Notes under the pieces: generated by a model | Database searches by the model: none | Told to the model about the DNA's origin: nothing | The model's input: only the letters and a program-made list of their open reading frames with translations | Made by a program: the position numbers and the translations under genes | In this document: positions 27,739 to 35,418 of the stretch, in pieces | Layout: each line of letters opens with the position of its first letter | How positions within the stretch are numbered: position 1 is the stretch's first letter | Source: an uncultured Methylophaga sp. | Lineage (GTDB): Bacteria; Pseudomonadota; Gammaproteobacteria; Nitrosococcales; Methylophagaceae | Length of the DNA stretch: 64,000 bases | Direction of reading: 5' to 3' | Assembly: GCA_913055695.1 (NCBI GenBank) | Contig: CAJXKF010000002.1 | Location: 310,001-374,000, forward strand

Positions 27739-30700
27739 AGATAACCCCGGGAGTAGCCGGCGACGACTTTGTCAGTGTTCAGATCTTCTGCCTGACAGCT
27801 GGCAATGGCTGACAGCATTCTCTGGTAAGCCTGGTTGAGGCTGTCCATTGCCTGCCTGGCCCTGTCGACTTCTTTTTCCTGATACAAAGCAAATATTTCG
27901 CTGGCATTGGCATGGTAGGCATCATGCGCCAGGCTCAGCTCCGACAGGGTGCTGGCCTTGAATAACTGTTCCTTTTGGCCGGCCTCTATCCAGACACCAC
28001 AATGACAGCGGCTGGTATCCATAATCGGCCACTCAATGATGCTGTCAGCGGTGGCATCGAGTCTGGCGAGAAAACGCGCATGCCAGTGCTTGAAGGTCAG
28101 GTTCAACAGGGTGGATTTATTATCCGCCAATGATCGTGTTTTGGCGGCATAATCCAACCAGCTCTGTTCGGGCCGATAACGCTTCAGCCAGCCCGGGAAC
28201 TCTCTGGCCGGCATTGGTCGGGCAATGCCAAATCCCTGCGCCCGGTGACAGCCCATTGCTAACAGCATCAGGCCATGTTGTCTGGACTCGACGCCTTCCG
28301 CGATGACTTTGCGGCTGAAAGACTCGGCCAGACCAATAACGCCGTCAACAATCACATAATCGTTCGGATCATCGAGCATGTCCTGAATAAAACTTTTATC
28401 AATTTTGACCGTATCGGCGGAGAAAGATCGCAGGTGTGTCAGCGAAGAGTAGCCCGTGCCGAAATCATCCAGTGCCACGCTGACACCGAGCCTGTTCTGG
28501 CAGGCGTCGATAGTCTCGCGGATTTTCTTGAGATCGGCGAGCACACTGCTCTCCAGTACTTCCAGTTGCAGATGGCGCGGGTTCAGCTGAGGATATTCAT
28601 CAAGCGAATAGGCCAGTCTGGACACAAAGGAAGCTTGTTGTAAGTGATGTGAGGCGATATTGACACTGATTTCCATCTCAATGCCTTGTGCCGCCCATTC
28701 GCTGAGCTGACGGATGGCCTGGTTGATCACCCATTCGCCGACTTCCACTTCCAGTTCGGTGTTTGAGATCTGAGGCAGGAAATTGAGCGGGGGAGTCAGC
28801 CCTTTTTCCGGATGCTGCCATCGCAGCAGCGCTTCGACGCCGAAGACTTCCCCCGTGCCCATATTAATCTTGGGCTGATAAAACAGCGTTAATTCATCAG
28901 CATACAGCGCTTTTTTCACCTGGTCCTGAACCAGCTGTTTTTCAGTGACGACTTTATCGTGATGGCTGTCGAACAGGTTATAACGGTGCTTGCCGGCGAT
29001 TTTTGCCTGATACATCGCCTGATCCGCGTGACGCAGCAGCGTATCGACATCCTCATCATCACGCGGGTACAGAGTGGTGCCGATCGAGGCGGAAATATAA
29101 TGCGAATGACCGTTGATAACAAAGGGCATTTCCAGCTTGTGCAGAATGCGGTCCAGCGTGCGCATGCACTCTTTTTCGGAGTTGATATCATTCAGCAACA
29201 GGGCAAATTCATCACCACCCAGCCGTGACACGGTATCGTCACCGCGAACGCTGTCCAGCAGCCTTTTGGCGACTTCAACCAGCAACTGATCACCGGTTTC
29301 ATGGCCGAAGTTGTCATTGACCGGTTTGAAGTTATCCAAATCAATAAAGCAGATGGCCAGTAGGGTCTGGTTGCGTTTGCTGTGCATGATTGCCTGGCTG
29401 AAGCGATCAGCGAACAGGGCGCGATTGGGCAGCGCGGTCAGCACATCGTAATGCGCCATCATGCTGAGTTGTTCCTGCTGTTCCTTGCTGCGGGTAATAT
29501 CTGAGAAGATACCAACGAAGAACTCGATATTGCCGAATTCATCTTTCAGTGAAGAAATCGACAACTGCTCAGCATAGATCTCACCATTTTTGTTGCGGTT
29601 CCAGACTTCACCTTTCCAGAAGCCGATGCTCTTTAGCTGGCGCCACATTTCATCATAGAAAGCAGGGGTTTGGCGTCCCGAGTTGAGAATGGAAGGATTC
29701 TGCCCCAGCACATCCTCGCGCTGATAGCCGGTGATCTTATTAAAAGCCGGATTAACGTCAACGATGATGCCGTCCCTGTCGGTAATCATGATACCTTCAA
29801 GGGTGTTTTCAAAGACCTCTCTGGAGAGTCTCAATTCTTCTTCTGCATATTTGCGGCTGGTGATGTCACGACCGATACCAAGCAGGCCGATAATTTCATT
29901 GTCAGCACCCAATATCGGTGTTTTGATAATCTCCAGCACTTCTTCATGGCCATCAGACTCGAAGCGATATACTTCCTCCTGAATGCTGGGCAGGCGCAGT
30001 CTGAGCACTTCCTGATCGTGGATGTGTACCTGACTGGCCCGTTGTGAAGGAATATGATCATGATCAGTCTGTCCCAGGATGTCATACCTGGATTTACCCA
30101 TGAAACTTTCATAACGGCTGTTGCAGTCGAGATAAATGCCCTGCGGATCCTTGATCCAGACAAGATCAGGAATAGCGGAGAATGTACTGCGCAGAAACTG
30201 GTGGCGCTTTTCTATTTCTTTCAGATACTGGGTGACTTTCTGCTCACTGAGCCTGAGTGAATAGTTCTGTCTGGCAATAACCAGCAACAGCACTAGAATC
30301 AGTCCTGAGGCAAGCAGCAGTGCAATGATGAGCCCACTATGCTGCTGCCAGATCTGCATCAGGCTGACATCAGGTTCCACATCAAACGGCGGTAGGCCCA
30401 ATTCACGCATGGAGAGTTCCACCGGCAGATAATCCGCCGGGACGGTGAATCCGGAAATACCGATTTGCTGACTGACAGGATGACTGGGTTCCAGTGCCAG
30501 AATCGCCGAAGCTACACGCCGCGCGGTGGATTCACGCACCTTGGGCAGGGCGACAAAAGGCCATTCCGGATACAGCCGGGTGCTGATAAGGAAAGGGTAA
30601 TCGGACAGACGTTGCTCATTGATGATATCAATCTCATCCAGCGACAACTTGCCTTCAGCTGCCATCTGTTCGAGCGCACTGGTTCTGACGAAGCCGACAT

Positions 30701-31271
30701 CAGCCTTACCTTCCCGCAGGTATTGCACGACTTTATCGTGGGGGGAGCCGGTAAAGACGATGTCCAGTGCTGAGGTATTTATGCCTGCCTGATACAGTTC
30801 ATAAATCGGTGCCTGATATCCGCCCAGAAAGCCCTCACCCGGGGCCGCAATCCGCTTGCCTTCAAGCTCTGCCAGGGTCTTAACTGGCTGGCCGTTTTTC
30901 AGTGTAAAAATAACGCCGCCAAGTGCTGAAACCGGATGATCATTCTCCAGTCTCACCAGCGTACCCAGCGCGCCGGACAAAGGATATTTGCTGCGCATCT
31001 GAATAAAGTGACGCGGATTGGTGAAAACAAAATCAAAGCGGTTCTGCTGAACGCCCTGTTCCAGTTCATCCAGTTCTAAGATATGGAGTACAAAATCAGC
31101 GTTCGGGACCTGTTGTTCCAGGTAGCTTTCAAGGTATTGCCAGCGTTTTTCAATGACTTCTACCGGACGGTAGGCGAAAATGCCGAGGTGGAAGGTTTCT
31201 GCCGCCAGGCTCAGGCCGGGCAGAAACAAAAATAAAAGTAGCAGACCGTGCTTGAGCACACCGGTTTTCAT
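27735..31271 (-). CDS. PhnD-PAS-PAS-GGDEF-EAL-CZB sensory protein
   Basis: Large c-di-GMP turnover receptor of 1178 aa. Signal peptide (about 1-23), PhnD-like periplasmic solute-binding domain (about 25-300), one membrane helix (about 316-340), two PAS domains (about 360-480 and 490-610), GGDEF domain with intact RLGGDEF, and EAL domain with intact VEALLRW, DDFGTGYSS and KIDKSFI. The C-terminal segment fits a CZB zinc-binding domain: HWHARFLARL, then CHCGVWIEAG, then AHDAYHANA give the expected His, Cys, His, His. Both cyclase and phosphodiesterase sites look active. The ATG overlaps the stop of the upstream lipoprotein gene by 4 nt, which implies coupled translation. Confidence 0.93.
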   Translation of the reverse strand: MKTGVLKHGLLLLFLFLPGLSLAAETFHLGIFAYRPVEVIEKRWQYLESYLEQQVPNADFVLHILELDELEQGVQQNRFDFVFTNPRHFIQMRSKYPLSGALGTLVRLENDHPVSALGGVIFTLKNGQPVKTLAELEGKRIAAPGEGFLGGYQAPIYELYQAGINTSALDIVFTGSPHDKVVQYLREGKADVGFVRTSALEQMAAEGKLSLDEIDIINEQRLSDYPFLISTRLYPEWPFVALPKVRESTARRVASAILALEPSHPVSQQIGISGFTVPADYLPVELSMRELGLPPFDVEPDVSLMQIWQQHSGLIIALLLASGLILVLLLVIARQNYSLRLSEQKVTQYLKEIEKRHQFLRSTFSAIPDLVWIKDPQGIYLDCNSRYESFMGKSRYDILGQTDHDHIPSQRASQVHIHDQEVLRLRLPSIQEEVYRFESDGHEEVLEIIKTPILGADNEIIGLLGIGRDITSRKYAEEELRLSREVFENTLEGIMITDRDGIIVDVNPAFNKITGYQREDVLGQNPSILNSGRQTPAFYDEMWRQLKSIGFWKGEVWNRNKNGEIYAEQLSISSLKDEFGNIEFFVGIFSDITRSKEQQEQLSMMAHYDVLTALPNRALFADRFSQAIMHSKRNQTLLAICFIDLDNFKPVNDNFGHETGDQLLVEVAKRLLDSVRGDDTVSRLGGDEFALLLNDINSEKECMRTLDRILHKLEMPFVINGHSHYISASIGTTLYPRDDEDVDTLLRHADQAMYQAKIAGKHRYNLFDSHHDKVVTEKQLVQDQVKKALYADELTLFYQPKINMGTGEVFGVEALLRWQHPEKGLTPPLNFLPQISNTELEVEVGEWVINQAIRQLSEWAAQGIEMEISVNIASHHLQQASFVSRLAYSLDEYPQLNPRHLQLEVLESSVLADLKKIRETIDACQNRLGVSVALDDFGTGYSSLTHLRSFSADTVKIDKSFIQDMLDDPNDYVIVDGVIGLAESFSRKVIAEGVESRQHGLMLLAMGCHRAQGFGIARPMPAREFPGWLKRYRPEQSWLDYAAKTRSLADNKSTLLNLTFKHWHARFLARLDATADSIIEWPIMDTSRCHCGVWIEAGQKEQLFKASTLSELSLAHDAYHANASEIFALYQEKEVDRARQAMDSLNQAYQRMLSAIASCQAEDLNTDKVVAGYSRGYL

Positions 31272-32221
31272 GGCAGGAATCTATCGCTGTAAAGTTGCTT
31301 GCTCAGCATGTCTTGCTCTGGAACGGGGAATAAACCAAGCTGCAGTATATCCCGAGCAACCTCAGTCAGTTGCGGGTTACTGGCAGCAAGCAACTTCTTG
31401 TTATGCTCAATACCGGGCAGTTCGAGGCCCTGATAGAGGTTCATGACGTCACGACTGGGGACATCCAGCCTGTCGGACATTCTATAGGAAGCATCCTGAG
31501 GGTTGGTCAGAAAATGTTTCTGCGCCTTGAAAAAGCCGGACACCAACTGATGCAGCATAGCGGAATGATCCTCGATAAGATCGGTTCTTACAGCTAATAC
31601 ATCGACAATTGTTTCCGGAACTTGACTACTATCGAAAATGACATGACCACCATGGCGCAGGATCTGGCTTGCTGCCGGCTCATAGCTTACGATGGCATCG
31701 GCTTGGCCTTGCCGCCAGAACTCGGCATGCTGATCAATAGTTACCGGTAATAACTTAAAGTCCTGCAATGTCATGCCCGCCGCTTCACTGGCTTTAGCCA
31801 GTAATAGCCGGCCCACAGCGCTTTGTTCCAGCGCGATTGTTTTGCCTTTGAGTTGCTGTAGAGAAGCGATATCTTTTCGCGCGATCAGCTGATCGGCACC
31901 GACCGAGATATCCATCACCAGAATAATGGTGAGATCCAAACCCTGACTTCTGGCAAGCAATACTTCATCCAGCGTCAATGTGGCAGCATCAGCCTGCCCC
32001 TGTTTCAAACGCTCAATGCATTGAGTCGCTGAGCCGGTATCGATGAATGTCACGTTTTGCTGTGGCAGATAAGCTAAGGCTTGACCTAAATGCAGAAACT
32101 CATAGCCAGGCCAGACATGGGTGGCGACGCGAATGGGCGTTTTTTCTCCCTCACAGGCAGTAACTGACACAATCAAAAACAGCAGTAACAAATACTGCGT
32201 CAGATGGGTTAGCGGTTTCAA
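31268..32221 (-). CDS. NMT1/SsuA-type solute-binding lipoprotein
   Basis: Periplasmic binding protein of the aliphatic sulfonate/nitrate/thiamine-precursor (NMT1-like) fold, 317 aa. The lipoprotein signal ends in lipobox VTAC (Cys about residue 23). The mature protein shows VATHVWPGYEFLHLG, the ALEQSAVGRLLL hinge and VSYEPAASQI typical of the family. No permease or ATPase gene is adjacent; instead the gene is coupled (ATGA) to the PhnD-GGDEF-EAL gene, so it may be a ligand-delivery or sensing partner rather than a transporter subunit. The ligand is unknown. Confidence 0.9.
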   Translation of the reverse strand: MKPLTHLTQYLLLLFLIVSVTACEGEKTPIRVATHVWPGYEFLHLGQALAYLPQQNVTFIDTGSATQCIERLKQGQADAATLTLDEVLLARSQGLDLTIILVMDISVGADQLIARKDIASLQQLKGKTIALEQSAVGRLLLAKASEAAGMTLQDFKLLPVTIDQHAEFWRQGQADAIVSYEPAASQILRHGGHVIFDSSQVPETIVDVLAVRTDLIEDHSAMLHQLVSGFFKAQKHFLTNPQDASYRMSDRLDVPSRDVMNLYQGLELPGIEHNKKLLAASNPQLTEVARDILQLGLFPVPEQDMLSKQLYSDRFLP

Positions 32222-32352
32222 ATCAATCCTTTATTTGAGCCTGAGTTAGCATGCCAGTGGCAATCTAGCCTTATCCGAATGCCATTGCATTGATCCAGGG
32301 CAATTATCAGCAAGATCTCGGCCAAAGCCCGTCATTGCCAGCCACAACAAGT

Positions 32353-32378
32353 AACAGGTATTTAATTTACCTGTTTTT
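32353..32378 (+). terminator. Terminator-like hairpin between divergent genes
   Basis: AACAGGTA (32353-32360) pairs with TACCTGTT (32368-32375) around a 7-nt loop, followed by TTTAT. No + strand gene lies upstream, so it may be a leader attenuator for the HPP gene or the end of a small RNA. The rest of the 219-nt spacer holds nothing else recognisable. Confidence 0.35.
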
Positions 32379-32440
32379 ATGGTAATCACGCCAATCGATC
32401 GCTATGATAACGCACCATTGTTGTGCATATAGGTTATTCA

Positions 32441-33418
32441 ATGAGCTTGAAATTGAATCTGAGCGACGCTGCACACTGGCTGGGTATTGAGCGGAATCAA
32501 ACCAGTCATGGTGAAAAACTGATCTCTGCTTTCGGTGCGGCTATCGGCATTGCTGTCACCTTATTGATATCGATGTGGCTGATAAAGCGTCTGGCTTTAG
32601 ACTGGACAAGCAGTTTGCTGATTATCAGTTCTCTCGGTGCTTCGGCTGTGTTGCTGTTTGCCGTGCCGCATGGTGCTCTATCACAACCATGGCCGGTCAT
32701 CGGCGGCCATATGATCTCCGCTTTTATCGGTGTCAGCTGTCAGCAATGGCTGCCTGATGGTTTTTTGACTGCCGGTATTGCTGTCGGGCTTGCTGTCGGT
32801 GTGATGTACTACCTTCGCTGTATTCACCCACCTGGTGGGGCCAGTGCATTGACTGCCGTGATAGGCGGTAATGAGATTGTCGATTTGGGCTATCAGTTTT
32901 TACTTTATCCTTTATTGATCAATGTGCTCGTCATGTTACTGATGGCAATCAGTTTTAATTATCTGTTTTCCTGGCGCCGCTATCCTGCACATATCAATAC
33001 CCGTCATCATACTGAGTACAAAAGCCCGGTACCGACCACAGATTATGTTTTGACCACTGAGGACTTTAATGCTGCCATCCATGAACTCGACTCCTTCGTC
33101 GACATTACCGAAGAGGGACTGACTGAACTGTTGGAAAAAGCCAGACAACATGCTCAGCTCAGCGTCAGTCATCCGAACCGGATTGAACGCGGACGTTATT
33201 ACAGTAATGGCAATATCGGCAGTTTGTGGGGGGTGCGACAGGTCATTGATGATGCTGATAATCACGAGCCGGGACGGGATCTGATTATTTACAAAACAGT
33301 AGCCGGGAAAAGTGCCTATGAAACAGGCTACTGTGATCGCGAGAGCTTTCGTCAGTGGGCTCGTTATGAGGTCATTGAAACCCAGGGCCTATGGGTGAAA
33401 GCCGACAATAAAAATTAG
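32441..33418 (+). CDS. HPP family membrane protein with C-terminal extension
   Basis: Integral membrane protein of the HPP family, named after the motif seen here as CIHPPGGASALTAVIGG (about residues 127-143). Four to five membrane helices span about 25-185. Members have been proposed to transport nitrite or other small anions; the role here is not established. A soluble tail of about 130 residues follows, ending in a segment that reads IYKTVAGKSAYETGYC. The ATG at 32441 is preferred to a GTG six codons upstream because AGG lies 7 nt before it. Confidence 0.88.
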   Translation: MSLKLNLSDAAHWLGIERNQTSHGEKLISAFGAAIGIAVTLLISMWLIKRLALDWTSSLLIISSLGASAVLLFAVPHGALSQPWPVIGGHMISAFIGVSCQQWLPDGFLTAGIAVGLAVGVMYYLRCIHPPGGASALTAVIGGNEIVDLGYQFLLYPLLINVLVMLLMAISFNYLFSWRRYPAHINTRHHTEYKSPVPTTDYVLTTEDFNAAIHELDSFVDITEEGLTELLEKARQHAQLSVSHPNRIERGRYYSNGNIGSLWGVRQVIDDADNHEPGRDLIIYKTVAGKSAYETGYCDRESFRQWARYEVIETQGLWVKADNKN

Positions 33419-33545
33419 CCTGAATCAATAATATAAATATTGTTTAGAGAATTGACATAACCCCATTGAGTTAAACATTTATTTTGTTCTGACTGGCCCA
33501 GTCGCTATGATTGAACGCACATAAACCCCCAAACAAAAGGGCCGG

Positions 33546-34724
33546 ATGAGCACCTCACCAGAGTTAAGCAGACTGAAAGTCATCATTGCCGGTATCAGCG
33601 CACTGATCCTCACTGTTGGCATTGCCCGTTTTGCCTATACACCGTTTCTGCCACTGATGCTGGAGCAGGCAGGGTTGTCGACACTGGCCGGCGGCTGGTT
33701 GGCCACATTCAATTACATCGGTTATTTGCTGGGCGTAATTCTGATTGCCTGGATCAGCGATCTGGAACTCAAATTCAGACTCTACAGGCTTAACCTGGTG
33801 CTGGCTGTGTTCAGTACCTTTGCCATGGGCATGACTAGCGATGTTGTGCTGTGGAGTCTGTTCCGCCTGCTTGCCGGGCTATCCAGTACGGCCGGCATCA
33901 TACTCGCAGCGGGTTTCGTGATGAGCTGGCTCAAGCGACATCAATTTAAAGGCAATCTGGGCCTGCATTTCTCCGGACTGGGGCTGGGAATAGCGATTCC
34001 GGGTATGGCAATTGTCTGGATGAATCATCAGCTCGACTGGGCGATGCAATGGGTAATAATGGGCTTTTTCGGGCTGGTGTTTTTAATTCCGGCCTGGCGC
34101 TGGATGCCAGCACCTGTCAAACACGATCAACAGCAGGACGGCCAGTTCAAAGCGCCAGCAAAAAGCTGGATGAATCTGATGATTGCGGCCTATTTCTGTG
34201 CCGGTGTCGGTTATGTAGTCAGTGCCACCTTTATTGTGGCAATTCTTGAGCATATGCCGGCTCTGGCAGGGCGGGGCGACTGGATCTGGGTCATATTGGG
34301 GCTCACTGCGGTACCTTCCTGTGTGGTCTGGGACAAAATCTCTCATCGTCTCGGTGAGACCCGCGCTTTAATCATGAGCTACAGCATCATGCTGCTGTCG
34401 ATTATTATTCCCGCTATAAGCAACAGCCTCTGGCTTAATGTAGTGGGGGCCATTCTGTTCGGGGGGACTTTTGCCGGTGTGGTCAGCCTGATGCTAGTGT
34501 TTATCGGTCATAAATTCCCGCATAACCCGGCCAAAGCGATGGCCAAGCTGACTATCAGTTACAGTGTCGCGCAGATTACCGCGCCTGCGATTGCCGGTTA
34601 TATTGCCAGCCTGACCGGCAGCTACAGTGGCGCGTTGTGGCTGGCTGCAAGCTCTATGGCGGTCGGTATTGTCTGTCTGTGGCAGATTCACCGCGCTGGT
34701 CACGGCGTGGTAAATGCCGTTTAA
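33546..34724 (+). CDS. MFS transporter, YbfB/YjiJ-like
   Basis: Major facilitator of 392 aa with about 12 membrane helices. The N-terminal sequence GIARFAYTPFLPLML is typical of the YbfB/YjiJ group of uncharacterised MFS proteins, and a conserved turn after helix 2 reads LGVILIAWISDLELKFR. The substrate is unknown. AAAAGGG precedes the ATG. The upstream 127-nt gap holds a perfect TTGACA (33452-33457) without a convincing -10 box. Confidence 0.88.
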   Translation: MSTSPELSRLKVIIAGISALILTVGIARFAYTPFLPLMLEQAGLSTLAGGWLATFNYIGYLLGVILIAWISDLELKFRLYRLNLVLAVFSTFAMGMTSDVVLWSLFRLLAGLSSTAGIILAAGFVMSWLKRHQFKGNLGLHFSGLGLGIAIPGMAIVWMNHQLDWAMQWVIMGFFGLVFLIPAWRWMPAPVKHDQQQDGQFKAPAKSWMNLMIAAYFCAGVGYVVSATFIVAILEHMPALAGRGDWIWVILGLTAVPSCVVWDKISHRLGETRALIMSYSIMLLSIIIPAISNSLWLNVVGAILFGGTFAGVVSLMLVFIGHKFPHNPAKAMAKLTISYSVAQITAPAIAGYIASLTGSYSGALWLAASSMAVGIVCLWQIHRAGHGVVNAV

Positions 34725-34968
34725 ATCGAGTTTGCCTGCAATCCGGCTTCGCCTACAAAGGTCATAGCAATCGCTTTATCTTCAATCAATATCGAATAAA
34801 CTCGAGCTACGCATTTCATGACTCAATGGCATCGCTTCCGTGTCAGATAAAGGAGAACAAGGCGAGAAAAAAGCGAATTACTACAGACTAAAAATTCACG
34901 CTCTGAGTAAAGCAAATCCTGTATATTACAGATACGCAGATAACTGCGGGTTTCTTACAGAGCAAGGG

Positions 34969-35349
34969 ATGTCGCCCCAGCAACAACACTTTATTACCCA
35001 TCACATAGCCGCCCGGCTGTGGGTATTGTGGTTTGCCTTTTTGCTGGCTTTATTGCCGGTTTCATCCTATTCCAACTCAGCCGACAGCCATTCAGACACC
35101 GGCCTGGTATCACATCTCGATGCCCAGACAGTTTGGCATGACACTGGCCTCAGGCTGGGGCTCAAAACTGAACAATCCGGGCAGACTGCCCCCGATTCAG
35201 ACCCGCCTGACTGGCAGGCGCTGCTCGCAGACGGGCTTTTCACTGGTCATGCCGGCTCTCTTGTGTCGAAACCGACTGGCATATTTTCTGTTACAGCCAG
35301 TGACAACCGCTTTCTGCGACCTTATCTAAGAGCACCACCACTGAGCTAA
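34969..35349 (+). CDS. Small secreted or membrane-anchored protein, function unknown
   Basis: Not recognised. The 126-residue protein starts MSPQQQHFITHHIAARLW followed by one hydrophobic segment (about 19-38) ending in SSYSNS, which could be a signal peptide or anchor. The remainder is polar, and the C-terminus ends in LRPYLRAPPLS. A GTG at 34840 would add 43 residues of atypical composition and is less likely. The ribosome site (AAGGG) is too close to the ATG, so the start is uncertain. It precedes secDF by 69 nt. The 34725-34968 stretch holds nothing else supportable. Confidence 0.5.
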   Translation: MSPQQQHFITHHIAARLWVLWFAFLLALLPVSSYSNSADSHSDTGLVSHLDAQTVWHDTGLRLGLKTEQSGQTAPDSDPPDWQALLADGLFTGHAGSLVSKPTGIFSVTASDNRFLRPYLRAPPLS

Positions 35350-35418
35350 TCCCGAAATCTTTTGCGTTGTCAGCATGGCTGATCGCGCATCGTATTCACT
35401 CGATTTTTGAGGATTAGC

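Noticed and set aside
33452-33483. Promoter for the MFS gene at 33546 based on a perfect TTGACA
   Set aside because: No acceptable -10 box at 16-18 nt spacing.
34840-34968. Longer GTG start for the 34969 gene
   Set aside because: It would place a polar 43-residue stretch before the hydrophobic signal-like segment, which is unlikely for an exported protein.
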